Part shown: positions 16,698 to 25,035 of the stretch, in pieces
How positions within the stretch are numbered: position 1 is the first letter of the stretch
How the letters are laid out: each line of letters opens with the position of its first letter
Source: a beta proteobacterium AAP51
GTDB lineage: Bacteria > Pseudomonadota > Gammaproteobacteria > Burkholderiales > Burkholderiaceae_C
Assembly (NCBI GenBank): GCA_001295905.1
Contig: LJHT01000014.1
Span: 151,356 to 215,355 of the forward strand
Length of the DNA stretch: 64,000 nt
Direction: 5' to 3'
The notes under the pieces: generated by a model
What the model was told of the DNA's origin: nothing
Seen by the model: the letters and a program-made list of their open reading frames with translations, nothing else
The model's database searches: none
Position numbers and translations under genes: made by a program

Positions 16698-17939
16698 TCA
16701 GGGCTGCAGCCGGCGCAGCTGGTCCTGGGCTTCGGCCACGTCCTTGCTCAGTTCGGTGATGTAGCGCGTGCGCTCGTCGCTTTGCCATTCGGCATCGGAA
16801 AAACTCGCCAGCGCATAGCTGCGTGAACGGTGCTGCTCGCCCATGCGGCGCGGCAGCATCACGCGGTCGGGGAAGGTGTCGGGCTTCAGCAGGAAGGCCT
16901 CGACATCGCGCAGCACCAGCGGGAAGGCGGGCGCCAGGTCGCGCAGCAGCTTGCCATGCACCGGCAGCCGGAATTCCACCGCGCCCGCCCCCACTTCGCC
17001 GTTGAACTGCGCCAGCGCCACGGGCTGGCCTTGCGCGTCGTCGATGCGGCCCGTCACCACATAGCGGCCGGGCATCAGCACCTGCGCCTTGACGAAGAAG
17101 TCCAGCCCGGCTGCGGTGGCTGCCTCGCGCACGCCGGGCAGCCACTGTGCGGCCTGCTCGGGGCTGTAGACCAGGTCGAAGTACAGGAAGCCGGGCTGGC
17201 CGGCATAGGCCAGGTTCAGTTCCAGCCGCACGGTGCCGGCGAAGCTGGCGAAGCCCTGGGCGCCGGGCTGCATCAGCGCCGACCAGGTGCCGTCGCCGGC
17301 CACCAGGTCGCCCTGGGTGCCGGTGTCGTTCACGGCCAGCGCCACCTCGGCGGTGCGCGCGGTGGCGCCCGGGGGTGTCACTTCCTTCATCACCGCGCGC
17401 TGCACGCGCAGCGGCAGCGTGCGGCCCTGGTCGTCGGTGAGCGTCAAGGTCACGCGGCTGCTTTCCATGCCGCTGGCGAACACACGCTCTTGCGTGGTGC
17501 GCAACCGCACGCCCTGGCTGGCGCTGCCGCCAGGCATGCGCAAGGCGCGTTCTTCTTCGATGGGGGCGAAGGGCCGCACCTGGTCGGGGTGCTCGCGGAT
17601 GGGGCGCGACTCGTGCGGGTACTGCGCCGCAGCGCGGTATGCGTTCAGCGCATGGCTGGCACGCTCCAGCCGCGTTTCCCACAGCACCCGCTGGGCCTGG
17701 CGTTCGGCTTCGCGCTCGGCCTGGCCCAGGGCGCTGAGCGGGGGGCCCGGGCGCAGCGTGGGGCTGCTGCTGGCCGCCAGCGCAGCGTTGGGGGCTGAAG
17801 TACCGACGTCAACTGTGGTGGGGCCCGCGGCCGAGGCCAGCGCGCTTTCGGCTTCAACCCCGCCGCGGGCCTGCAGCCAGCCCAGCAGCAGGGCCACCGC
17901 GGCCGCTGCGGCCAGCGCTGCCGCAGCGCCGGTTTTCAT
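16698..17939 (-). CDS. membrane-anchored or exported hypothetical, partner of the secreted hydrolase
   Basis: A 413-residue protein with a single N-terminal hydrophobic segment (residues 4-22) that may anchor it in the inner membrane, an Ala/Pro/Ser-rich spacer to about residue 70, a charged helical stretch (EREAERQAQRVLWETRLERA), and then a mainly beta-rich region with LTLTDDQGRTLPLRVQR and VNDTGTQGDLVAGDGTWSAL. A helical tail ends the protein. Its ATG overlaps the stop of the upstream hydrolase gene by four bases. I do not recognise the family. Position and anchor-plus-linker shape recall dedicated foldases encoded downstream of secreted lipases, but the lipase-foldase RxxFDY motif is not seen. 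Confidence 0.6.
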   Translation of the reverse strand: MKTGAAAALAAAAAVALLLGWLQARGGVEAESALASAAGPTTVDVGTSAPNAALAASSSPTLRPGPPLSALGQAEREAERQAQRVLWETRLERASHALNAYRAAAQYPHESRPIREHPDQVRPFAPIEEERALRMPGGSASQGVRLRTTQERVFASGMESSRVTLTLTDDQGRTLPLRVQRAVMKEVTPPGATARTAEVALAVNDTGTQGDLVAGDGTWSALMQPGAQGFASFAGTVRLELNLAYAGQPGFLYFDLVYSPEQAAQWLPGVREAATAAGLDFFVKAQVLMPGRYVVTGRIDDAQGQPVALAQFNGEVGAGAVEFRLPVHGKLLRDLAPAFPLVLRDVEAFLLKPDTFPDRVMLPRRMGEQHRSRSYALASFSDAEWQSDERTRYITELSKDVAEAQDQLRRLQP

Positions 17940-18865
17940 CGGGCGTTGGTGACCATGTCTTCACGCATCTTCGAGACGATGCCGCCCCAGTTGCCACGCG
18001 TGTAGTGGTCGAGCTGTTCGTTGTTGTCGCGGAAGATCACCGAGTGGTAGCTCCACTTCGCGCGCCCGCCCTGGGCGGCGGCGGTGCCCAGCGTGAGGTC
18101 GTTGCACAGCCAGTCGGCCGGGTTGCAGTAGCTGCCGCCGCTGCTGCCCGAGATGCCGCCGCTGGAGTGGTAGGCGATGGCCTCGTCGTCCTGCCCCGGC
18201 AGCACGAAGCTGTACAGCGTGCCCTTGCTGCCGGCGAACATGTAGAACCACTTCGCGGTGGTGGCGTTGTGGTTGTACAGCGCGCGTGCGGTGCTGGTCT
18301 TCAGGTCGCTGACCAGCGGTTCGCTCAGGGCCCAGTCGCCGGCATCGGCCAGTTCGCTGCCGCCGCCGGCGCCGCCGGCCACGTTCACCCACTTGATGTT
18401 CCAGCCGGTCTGGGTGCCGGCGCCGCTGTTGCCGCACTGGCCCGCTGCGTTGGGCGTGGGTGTCTTGATGCTGCGGCTGCTGGTGCCGTAAAGCGCCAGG
18501 GCGTAGCCGATCTGCAGGTTGCCGGCCGAGTGGGCCGCCACGTAGCACCAGTTCGGGCCGGTGCAGTAGCAATCGAGCGCGTCGCGCACGTTGCCGTTGG
18601 TGGTGCTGATGCGGTTGTAGCCGTCCCAGTTCACCGACTTCTTGTTCACGCCCGCGGCGGTGGTGGCGGGGCCCCAGTAGCGGAAGTCGGCATAGTTGCC
18701 CACCGTGCCGCCGCCGGTGCGGCCGTTGATCCACAGGCTGTAGTTGGCCGCCTGGGCCACCGCCAGCACGGCGGCGCCTGCGGCCAGCAGCAGGGCCATC
18801 AGCACCAGCGGCAGGCGCGCGGTGAACAGGCGTGGGGGTACGGGCCTCGTCAAGGCTGGTTTCAT
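17936..18865 (-). CDS. secreted alpha/beta-hydrolase-like protein
   Basis: From the ATG at 18865, which follows a strong GGAGGAG site, the protein has 309 residues; the frame is open further upstream but without a ribosome site. Residues 17-40 are a signal peptide. The nucleophile elbow is AHSAG with Ser113 after the strand CYVAA. An acid loop GQDDEA (Asp226/227) follows the strand WFYMFAG, and His287 in LDHYTRGN completes the Ser-Asp-His order of alpha/beta hydrolases. Six cysteines (99, 101, 107, 144, 247, 254) suggest disulfides. Lipase/esterase activity is inferred; the elbow has Ala rather than Gly at the first position. It is the first gene of a coupled pair. Confidence 0.65.
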   Translation of the reverse strand: MKPALTRPVPPRLFTARLPLVLMALLLAAGAAVLAVAQAANYSLWINGRTGGGTVGNYADFRYWGPATTAAGVNKKSVNWDGYNRISTTNGNVRDALDCYCTGPNWCYVAAHSAGNLQIGYALALYGTSSRSIKTPTPNAAGQCGNSGAGTQTGWNIKWVNVAGGAGGGSELADAGDWALSEPLVSDLKTSTARALYNHNATTAKWFYMFAGSKGTLYSFVLPGQDDEAIAYHSSGGISGSSGGSYCNPADWLCNDLTLGTAAAQGGRAKWSYHSVIFRDNNEQLDHYTRGNWGGIVSKMREDMVTNAR

Positions 18866-18940
18866 CGTTCGTCTCCTCCGTGGTGTTATGCGGCGGATGA
18901 TCCGGCGGTGTTCGTGCGCCCAGCAACGCGCGTTTTCCCG

Positions 18941-18957
18941 TAGCCCCTGCAGGGCTA
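18941..18957. promoter_or_regulatory. inverted repeat in the hydrolase/MFS divergent region
   Basis: TAGCCC and GGGCTA flank a five-base spacer, giving a 17-base dyad about 75 bases upstream of the hydrolase start and 90 bases upstream of the MFS TTG. It could be an operator serving one or both divergent genes, or chance in GC-rich DNA. No matching copy was seen elsewhere. Confidence 0.3.
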
Positions 18958-19030
18958 TGCTGCGCCGCGTTGCCGGCTGCACGCCTCATGCCTTCCGGAG
19001 AGCCCCATCACCGCCCCGACTGCACCGCCC

Positions 19031-20263
19031 TTGCCCACTGCGCAAGCCGCCGATTCGCGCTACGCCATGGGCCGCCTGCTCGTGGCCCTGCTGCTGATGA
19101 CGCTGGGCAGCAGCGGCATGTACGTGGTGGCCGTCATCCTGCCCACGGTGCAGGACGAGTTCGGCGTGGCGCGTGCCGATGCCAGCCTGCCCTACACCGC
19201 GCTGATGATCGGCTTCGGCATCGGCGGCGTGCTGATGGGCCGCCTGGCCGACCGCTACGGCGTGATGTGGCCGCTGCTCATCGGCGCTGCCAGCCTGGGC
19301 ACGGGTTACGTGCTTTGCGGCCTGGCTGGCGGCATCGGCAGCTTCACCTTGTGGCACGGCCTGCTCATCGGGCTGCTGGGCAGCTCGGCCAGCTTCGCGC
19401 CGCTGGTGGCCGACACCTCGCTGTGGTTCGTGAAGCGCCGCGGCATTGCGGTGGCGGTGTGCGCCAGCGGCAACTACGTGGCCGGCGCGGTGTGGCCGCC
19501 GGTGGTGCAGCACTTCGTGGAAGCCTCGGGCTGGCGCGCCACCTACATCGGCATGGGCGTGTTCTGCGGCGTGGCGATGGCGCTGCTGGCGCTCTTCATG
19601 CGCCCGCGCCCGCCGGCGGCCGTGATGGCGCCGCCGCGCGCCGGGGCCGCGCCGGTGGTCTCGGGCCGGCCTTTCGGGCTGGGCCTGAACCAGGCGCAGG
19701 CCCTGCTGTGCGTGGCTGGCGTGGCCTGCTGCGTGGCCATGGCCATGCCCCAGGTGCACATCGTGGCCTATTGCACCGACCTGGGCTTCGGCGCCGCACG
19801 CGGTGCCGAGATGCTGAGCCTGATGCTGGCCTGCGGCATCGTCAGCCGGCTGGTCAGCGGCGCCATCTGCGACCGCATCGGCGGCCTGCGCACGCTGCTG
19901 CTGGGCAGCGTGCTGCAGGGGCTGGCGCTGCTGCTCTTCCTGCCCTTCGACGGGCTGGTGTCGCTGTACGTCATCTCGGCGCTGTTCGGGCTGTTCCAGG
20001 GTGGGCTGGTGCCCAGCTACGCCATCATCGTGCGCGAGCACTTCCCGCCCGCCGAGGCCGGCGCGCGCGTGGGCACGGTGCTGATGTGCACGCTGCTGGG
20101 CATGGCGCTGGGCGGCTGGATGTCGGGCCAGGTGTTCGACCTCACCGGCAGCTACGAAGCCGCCTTCGTCAACGGCATCGCCTGGAACGTGCTCAACGGC
20201 GCCATCGCCTTCTGGCTGCTACGCCGCACCCTGCGCACGCCCATGGCGCGCGGCTTGCCCTGA
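19031..20263 (+). CDS. MFS transporter
   Basis: An inner-membrane major facilitator of about 410 residues with twelve predicted helices in two halves and the signature loop GGVLMGRLADRYGVM between helices 2 and 3; a matching AICDRIGGL occurs in the second half. The start is unclear. TTG 19031 has no ribosome site, ATG 19067 (just before the first helix) has none either, and an in-frame ATC at 19007 lies six bases after GGAG. The C-terminal half resembles the monocarboxylate/oxalate-type MFS group (YbfB-like) by feel only. Substrate unknown. It is divergent from the secreted hydrolase and followed 59 bases later by the helical-protein gene. Confidence 0.85.
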   Translation: MPTAQAADSRYAMGRLLVALLLMTLGSSGMYVVAVILPTVQDEFGVARADASLPYTALMIGFGIGGVLMGRLADRYGVMWPLLIGAASLGTGYVLCGLAGGIGSFTLWHGLLIGLLGSSASFAPLVADTSLWFVKRRGIAVAVCASGNYVAGAVWPPVVQHFVEASGWRATYIGMGVFCGVAMALLALFMRPRPPAAVMAPPRAGAAPVVSGRPFGLGLNQAQALLCVAGVACCVAMAMPQVHIVAYCTDLGFGAARGAEMLSLMLACGIVSRLVSGAICDRIGGLRTLLLGSVLQGLALLLFLPFDGLVSLYVISALFGLFQGGLVPSYAIIVREHFPPAEAGARVGTVLMCTLLGMALGGWMSGQVFDLTGSYEAAFVNGIAWNVLNGAIAFWLLRRTLRTPMARGLP

Positions 20264-20322
20264 ACCTGCGCCGGTGCGAGCATCGCCCCCACTTCAACAC
20301 CTGCTCCCCCTGGAGACCCCCC

Positions 20323-20997
20323 ATGTCCAAGCCCATGTTCGATGCCGAGGCGCTGATCGCCATGTTCGAAAGCGCCACCGCCAGCCAGGGCGCGCAGCTG
20401 CGCAAGGCCACCACCGAGGCCACCATGATGGCGCTGCAGGGCCGCGAGCTCACGCTGAAGAACATGCGCGGCGCACTCAAGCAGGTGGCCGAAGCCGCCA
20501 GCACGGGCATTGCGAAGAACGTGATGCCCGACATCGACCCCGAAAGCCTGCTTGACCAGGCCGTGGCCGGCATGGACCAGGCCATGCTGAAGGCGGTGGA
20601 AGCCAACCGCGTGGCGCTGACCACCCTCACCACCCAGGGCGCCGACCTGCGCGAGAAGCATCTCAGCAAGGCGCTGGCCGACCTGGAGAAGATGGAAGAC
20701 ACGATGTTCAGCGCGCTGAAGAAGGCCGCGGCCGGCGCCGGTGCGCCCATGGCCAGCGCCTGGGCGCCGGTGCTCGAGAAGATGCAGGCCGGCGGCACGC
20801 TCAGCGGCGCGAAGGCCGCCACCACGGCCGAGCAGATGGCCGAGCAGATGCACACCGCACTGCGCCAGCAGCGCGCGGCCAGCATGCGTGCCGCGCAGGC
20901 GCTGGCCGAGAGCTACACCGCCATGGTCAGCGGCGTGCTGCTGGGCATGAGCGACGCGCTGCAGGGCAGCAGCGCGCGCAAGCCCAAGGCGAAGTGA
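20323..20997 (+). CDS. Ala-rich helical protein, phasin-like in composition
   Basis: A 224-residue soluble protein, almost entirely predicted helix, rich in Ala, Met, Gln and Lys, with a basic tail ending KPKAK. The ATG at 20323 follows GGAGA at good spacing. No catalytic motif or membrane segment is visible. The composition and size recall phasins or other granule/DNA-associated helical proteins of beta-proteobacteria, but I cannot assign the family. It is 59 bases downstream of the MFS gene on the same strand and convergent with the orphan at 21041-22516. Confidence 0.65.
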   Translation: MSKPMFDAEALIAMFESATASQGAQLRKATTEATMMALQGRELTLKNMRGALKQVAEAASTGIAKNVMPDIDPESLLDQAVAGMDQAMLKAVEANRVALTTLTTQGADLREKHLSKALADLEKMEDTMFSALKKAAAGAGAPMASAWAPVLEKMQAGGTLSGAKAATTAEQMAEQMHTALRQQRAASMRAAQALAESYTAMVSGVLLGMSDALQGSSARKPKAK

Positions 20998-21029
20998 AGC
21001 CCGGGCCGTGATTCAAGGCTTCAGGCCCA

Positions 21030-21048
21030 GGGCTTGAGGCTCAGGCCC
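21030..21048. terminator. possible hairpin between convergent genes
   Basis: GGGCTTGAG and CTCAGGCCC form a nine-base stem with one wobble pair around a single central base, overlapping the last codon and stop of the minus-strand gene at 21041. No T-run follows on either strand, so a terminator role rests on position only. Confidence 0.3.
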
Positions 21049-22516
21049 TGAAGTCCGCCGGCCCCATGCCGACGATGCGCGACTTGTCCACCTTGGGCAG
21101 CGGCGTGCCGCTGCCCAGCACGCGGTCGATGCCGCCCGAGATGGCATCGGCCACCGAGCCGAGCGCGGCTCCCGGTGCGGAGGTCACCTTGTCCAGGCCG
21201 CTTTTGTGGCTCCAGTTCGCCTCACGGATGCCCTTGGCGTTTTCCATGCGCGGAATCTCGAAGCGCGAGACCTTGATGTAGTGCCGTGCCTTGTCCAGCA
21301 CGAGCTGGATCTTTTTCACCAGGCGCTCCACGTCCAGCATCCAGTTCGGCGTGCCGTAGTCGGCCACGGCGAAGTTGATGATGGTGCTGTGGTCCTGCAC
21401 CACCAGGAAGTAGCAGCCCAGCACCGGGCAGGTGCGGAAGAGGTCGATGTTCAGCGCGCCCAGTTGCAGGGCGCGGTTGGCGCGCTGCACTTCCTTGTAG
21501 TCGCGCACGTACTCGACGATGGTCTGGAAGATCTGCGCCAGCGTCTCCAGCGCGCCCAGCACCGGGCCGGTGACGGCCCCGCCATCGGCGAACACGCCCA
21601 GCGCCTTGCCCGTGAAAGCCACGCTGTGCACCGCGGCCTTCTGGCTGGTGGCGGTGATTTCGCGGTCCAGCAGCATCAGCACCGCGTCGAAGGCGGCCTC
21701 GGGGTCGCCGGGGCGGATGGCGTAGCGGCGGTCGCGCACTTCTGAACGGTCGTAGGCCAGCTTGGCCACGCTGGCCCAGCCGATGAGCGCCTTGCCGCCC
21801 GAGGAAATGGTGCCCAGGAAAGGCGCCAGGTTGGCCGCGAACTGCTCCACCGCGCCGAGGTTGAGCGCGTCGAAGACGCCTTGCGGTTCGACCCCCGGGC
21901 ACAGCTCCTTGATGAAGGCGATGATCTTCGGCCGCAGCGAAAGTGTGTCGTTCTGCGCCGCCTTGTGCACCGCGCTGGCACCGCCGTTCTGCAGCAAGGC
22001 CACGTTCGCAGGCATCTGCGCCAGCCTGCGCCCGGCCAGGGCGCCCTTGGCCGCCAGGCCGCCGCCGTCCACCACCGCGGTGCTGGCGCCGGTCTTGAAG
22101 CGTTCCCAGTTCGTGCGTGCCGAACTCGCCATGCCCAGCACGGTGTTGCGCTTGAACTGCAGTTTGCGCCCCATGAACTGCTTCTGCAGCGCCAGGCGCT
22201 GCTGCAGCGCGATATAGGCCAGCGCCTCGCGCTCTTCCTTGCTGAGCTGGCGCTTGTCCACCGTGCTCAGCGCACGGTGCAGCGCGGTCACGGCGCCCTT
22301 CTGGTTGCGCACGCTCTTCGTCCAGTCCTTGCCCTGGCGGCTCTGGTCGAAACGCCAGCGGTCCAGTGCTTCGCGCAGGGCCTTCAGGTTCGCTTCGCCG
22401 GGCTGCTTCTCGTGCGCCTGCAGGGCGGTGTCCACACGCTTGAGCAGGTCGCTTCGCGGCGAGGTGAGCGAGTAGGTGTCGGCCATCCAGCGCGCGTGGG
22501 AAATGATCTCGGCCAT
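21041..22516 (-). CDS. unrecognised 491-residue protein
   Basis: The ATG at 22516 (MAEIISHARWMADTYSL) is preferred over a codon 33 bases upstream that adds a Pro-rich start. Visible layout: a charged helical N-terminal region (1-130, with KRQLSKEEREALAYIALQQR), a Gly/Ala-rich hydrophobic middle (about 150-340, including FLGTISSGGKALIGWA and FADGGAVTGPVLGALETLA), a segment NIDLFRTCPVLGCYFLVV that looks membrane- or core-forming, and a C-terminal tail with another Gly-rich stretch (ALGSVADAISGGIDRVLGSG). No signal peptide or catalytic motif. It could be a membrane-interacting or delivered protein; this is not supported beyond composition. It stands alone, divergent from the KAS III gene. Confidence 0.6.
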   Translation of the reverse strand: MAEIISHARWMADTYSLTSPRSDLLKRVDTALQAHEKQPGEANLKALREALDRWRFDQSRQGKDWTKSVRNQKGAVTALHRALSTVDKRQLSKEEREALAYIALQQRLALQKQFMGRKLQFKRNTVLGMASSARTNWERFKTGASTAVVDGGGLAAKGALAGRRLAQMPANVALLQNGGASAVHKAAQNDTLSLRPKIIAFIKELCPGVEPQGVFDALNLGAVEQFAANLAPFLGTISSGGKALIGWASVAKLAYDRSEVRDRRYAIRPGDPEAAFDAVLMLLDREITATSQKAAVHSVAFTGKALGVFADGGAVTGPVLGALETLAQIFQTIVEYVRDYKEVQRANRALQLGALNIDLFRTCPVLGCYFLVVQDHSTIINFAVADYGTPNWMLDVERLVKKIQLVLDKARHYIKVSRFEIPRMENAKGIREANWSHKSGLDKVTSAPGAALGSVADAISGGIDRVLGSGTPLPKVDKSRIVGMGPADFRA

Positions 22517-22628
22517 GAGAAAGGGTGGGGGTGGTCGGGAAGTAGCCAAATGTATCCGTCGCGGCGGGCCGTGACCGTCAGGAAATGCCTCGAAGCCCCG
22601 GGCCCGGGGCCCCGCCTACACTGCCGGC

Positions 22629-23765
22629 ATGAAAAAAGTCGTCATCTCCGGAACCGGGTTGTTCCAGCCTGAACAGGTGATCACCAACGCCGAACTGGTG
22701 GCCAGCTACAACGCCTACGCCGACCTGCAGAACGCGAAGTTCGCCGAGGAGATCGCCGCCGGCACGCGCCAGCCCCTGCCGCATTCCAGCGTCGAGTTCA
22801 TCGAGAAGGCCTCGGGCATCCAGCAGCGCTACGTGCTCGAGAAGGAAGGCGTGCTCGACCCCACGCGCATGAAGCCGCGTTTTGCGCCGCGCGGCGACGG
22901 CGAGCTCAGCCTGATGGCCGAGATGGCCGTGGCCGCCGCCCAGAAGGCCCTGGCCGCCGCCGGCAAGCAGGGCAGCGACATCGACGGCGTGCTGTGCGCC
23001 GCCGCCAACATGCAGCGCGCCTACCCGGCCATGGCGTGCGAGATCCAGGCCGCCATAGGCGCGCGCGGCTATGGCTTCGACATGAACGTGGCCTGCAGCA
23101 GCGCCACCTTCGGCATCGAGCAGGCCGTGAACGCCGTGAAGTGCGGCAGCGCGAAGTGCGTGCTGGTGGTGAACCCCGAGATCACCTCGGCCCACCTCGA
23201 ATGGCGCGACCGCGACTGCCATTTCATCTTCGGCGACGTGTGCACCGCCGTCATCGTGGAAGCCGCCGACACCGCCACCAGCGCCGACCCCTGGGAAGTG
23301 CTGGGCACGCACCTCGTCACGCAGTACAGCAACCACATCCGCAACAACGCCGGCTTCCTGAATCGCTGCGAAGACACCGACCCCGACGCGCGCGACAAGA
23401 CCTTCATGCAGGAAGGCCGCAAGGTCTTCAAGGAAGTGGTGCCGATGGCCGCGGCGCACATCGAGGCGCACCTGCAGACCCTGGGCTTCGAGCCCACCGA
23501 CGTGCGCCGCTTCTGGCTGCACCAGGCCAACCTGGGCATGAACCAGCTGGTGCTGAAGAAGCTGGTGGGCCGCGAGGTGGGCGACGACATCGCGCCCATC
23601 ATCCTGAGCGAATTTGCCAACACGGCCAGTGCCGGCAGCATCATCGCCTTCCACCGCCACCATGCCGACCTGGGGGCTGGCAGCCTGGGCGTGATCTGCA
23701 GCTTCGGCGCGGGTTATTCCATAGGCAGCGTGGTGTTGCGCCGTCTGGCGGTGGCACCGGCCTGA
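22629..23765 (+). CDS. beta-ketoacyl-ACP synthase III family protein (FabH-like)
   Basis: A 378-residue thiolase-superfamily condensing enzyme. The KAS III triad is intact: Cys156 in NVACSSATFGI, His298 in WLHQANLGMN, Asn331 in EFANTASAGSII. At 378 residues it is longer than housekeeping FabH (about 320), with an extra insert around residues 35-75, and it is not next to plsX/fabD/fabG. It is therefore probably a second KAS III, serving special primer units or secondary lipids, as in several proteobacteria. The cytoplasmic reaction is condensation of acyl-CoA with malonyl-ACP. The start has no clear ribosome site but the N terminus MKKVVISGTGLF fits the family. Confidence 0.9.
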   Translation: MKKVVISGTGLFQPEQVITNAELVASYNAYADLQNAKFAEEIAAGTRQPLPHSSVEFIEKASGIQQRYVLEKEGVLDPTRMKPRFAPRGDGELSLMAEMAVAAAQKALAAAGKQGSDIDGVLCAAANMQRAYPAMACEIQAAIGARGYGFDMNVACSSATFGIEQAVNAVKCGSAKCVLVVNPEITSAHLEWRDRDCHFIFGDVCTAVIVEAADTATSADPWEVLGTHLVTQYSNHIRNNAGFLNRCEDTDPDARDKTFMQEGRKVFKEVVPMAAAHIEAHLQTLGFEPTDVRRFWLHQANLGMNQLVLKKLVGREVGDDIAPIILSEFANTASAGSIIAFHRHHADLGAGSLGVICSFGAGYSIGSVVLRRLAVAPA

Positions 23766-23891
23766 GGCCACGCACGCCCAGCCCCGCCGTGGCGGCGCGC
23801 AAAGCCCCGCGGCTGCGGAGTGGTGTGTGTGCCACCGCACGGAGGGGGGTGGTAAGTTCAGGGCATCCGTGACTACGCCCTGGAGCAAACC

Positions 23892-24203
23892 ATGACCGAA
23901 ATGACCGCAATGCAGCGCGAGAAGCTGATGGCCGACCTGCGTGTGGTGGTGGCCGATGCCGAGCAACTGCTGAAGATGACCGCCGACGAAGTGGGCGAAG
24001 GCGCCGCCGGCCTGCGTGAACGGCTGCAAGAGCGGCTGGCGCAGTCGAAAGACCGCCTGCTGGCCCTGCAGGACGTGGCCACCGAAAAGGCCAAGGCCGT
24101 GGGCCATGCGGCTGACGACTACGTGCACGAGCACCCCTGGAAGTCGGTGGCCATCGGCGCCGGCATCGGCGTCATCGTCGGCATGCTCATCGGCCGCCGT
24201 TGA
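23892..24203 (+). CDS. DUF883 family protein (YqjD/ElaB-like)
   Basis: A 103-residue protein: a charged helical region (1-80, with LQERLAQSKDRLLALQD) and one C-terminal membrane segment (AIGAGIGVIVGMLIG) closed by GRR. This is the standard layout of YqjD/ElaB proteins, tail-anchored inner-membrane proteins reported to bind ribosomes in stationary phase in E. coli. The YDYVHEHPW-like element appears as DYVHEHPWKSV. It heads a yqjD-yqjE-yqjK-like set. Confidence 0.9.
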   Translation: MTEMTAMQREKLMADLRVVVADAEQLLKMTADEVGEGAAGLRERLQERLAQSKDRLLALQDVATEKAKAVGHAADDYVHEHPWKSVAIGAGIGVIVGMLIGRR

Positions 24204-24274
24204 TGCGCAGCGCGTGCAGCCAGCGCGGTCTGGGCGCGGCCCAGTGCTGAGCCCCGGCCGCGCCTGAAACCCCC

Positions 24275-24730
24275 ATGGCCGTGACCCCGCGGCCCGCCAC
24301 GGGCGGGCTCTTCCAATCCCTGCGCGCCCTGCTCGGCACCACGCTGGGCATGGCCAAGCTGCGGCTGGAGCTTTTCGGCACCGAGCTCGAAGCCGAGAAG
24401 CTGCGCCTGCTCGACGCGCTGTGGCGCGTGGGCCTGGGCCTGCTGCTGCTGGGCGTGGCCGTGGTGCTGGCCGCCGGCTTCGTGCTGCTGCTGTTCTGGG
24501 ACAGCTACCGCCTGGCCGCCCTGGGCGTGATGGTGCTGGTGTTCCTGGGCAGCGGGGTGGGCCTGCTGCTGTGGGCCCGCGCCGGCTTGAGGGCCGGCGA
24601 GGGGGGGCCGTTTGCCCTGTCGGTGGGCGAGTTGCAGCGCGACCTGCAGGGTTTGCAGGCGGCCGTGCGGCCGGCCTCGGCCGCTGCACCTGCGCCTGCC
24701 CCTGCCCAACCGCCTTCCAGCACCCCATGA
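24275..24730 (+). CDS. phage-holin-superfamily membrane protein (YqjE-like)
   Basis: A 151-residue protein with two adjacent membrane helices (about 50-100) after an amphipathic N-terminal region LFQSLRALLGTTLGMAKLRL, and a cytoplasmic Ala/Pro-rich tail. This matches the YqjE / holin-X group, chromosomal genes that normally sit after yqjD, not phage lysis genes. Its stop overlaps the following start by four bases (ATGA). Role is probably in envelope stress or stationary phase, by analogy to the E. coli operon. Confidence 0.85.
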   Translation: MAVTPRPATGGLFQSLRALLGTTLGMAKLRLELFGTELEAEKLRLLDALWRVGLGLLLLGVAVVLAAGFVLLLFWDSYRLAALGVMVLVFLGSGVGLLLWARAGLRAGEGGPFALSVGELQRDLQGLQAAVRPASAAAPAPAPAQPPSSTP

Positions 24731-25035
24731 ACGAACGCGCGCAGGCGCTGGTGCGCCGTCAACACGAACTGCTGCGCCGCAGCGGCGAACTGCGCCACCA
24801 GTTCGCGCAGGAAGCCCGGGCCTGGCAGCGCCCGCTGGAGATTGCCGACCAGGTGCATGCCGGCTGGCGTTGGCTGCGCGCCCACCCCGAAGTGCCGCTG
24901 GCCGCCGCGGCGGTGCTGGTGGTGCTGCGCCCGCGCCGCGCCTGGCGCCTGGGCTGGAAGCTCTGGACGGGCTGGCGGCTGTGGCGCAGCCTGCAGCGGC
25001 AGGCTGCGCCGCTGGGCTTGTTGCGCCGGCCTTAG
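24727..25035 (+). CDS. YqjK-like small basic protein
   Basis: A 102-residue, strongly basic protein (MNERAQALVRRQHELLRRSG ...) with a short hydrophobic stretch VPLAAAAVLVVLRP in the middle and an Arg/Trp-rich C-terminal half (WKLWTGWRLWRSLQRQ). It is the third gene of the yqjD-E-K-like set and overlaps yqjE by four bases. Similarity to YqjK rests on position and the N-terminal RRQ/LL pattern. The stop codon lies inside a 12-base tandem repeat. Confidence 0.75.
   Translation: MNERAQALVRRQHELLRRSGELRHQFAQEARAWQRPLEIADQVHAGWRWLRAHPEVPLAAAAVLVVLRPRRAWRLGWKLWTGWRLWRSLQRQAAPLGLLRRP

Noticed and set aside
24275..24730. Holin-like gene as a prophage remnant
   Set aside because: The yqjD/yqjE/yqjK order marks a chromosomal envelope-stress set; no other phage gene is near.
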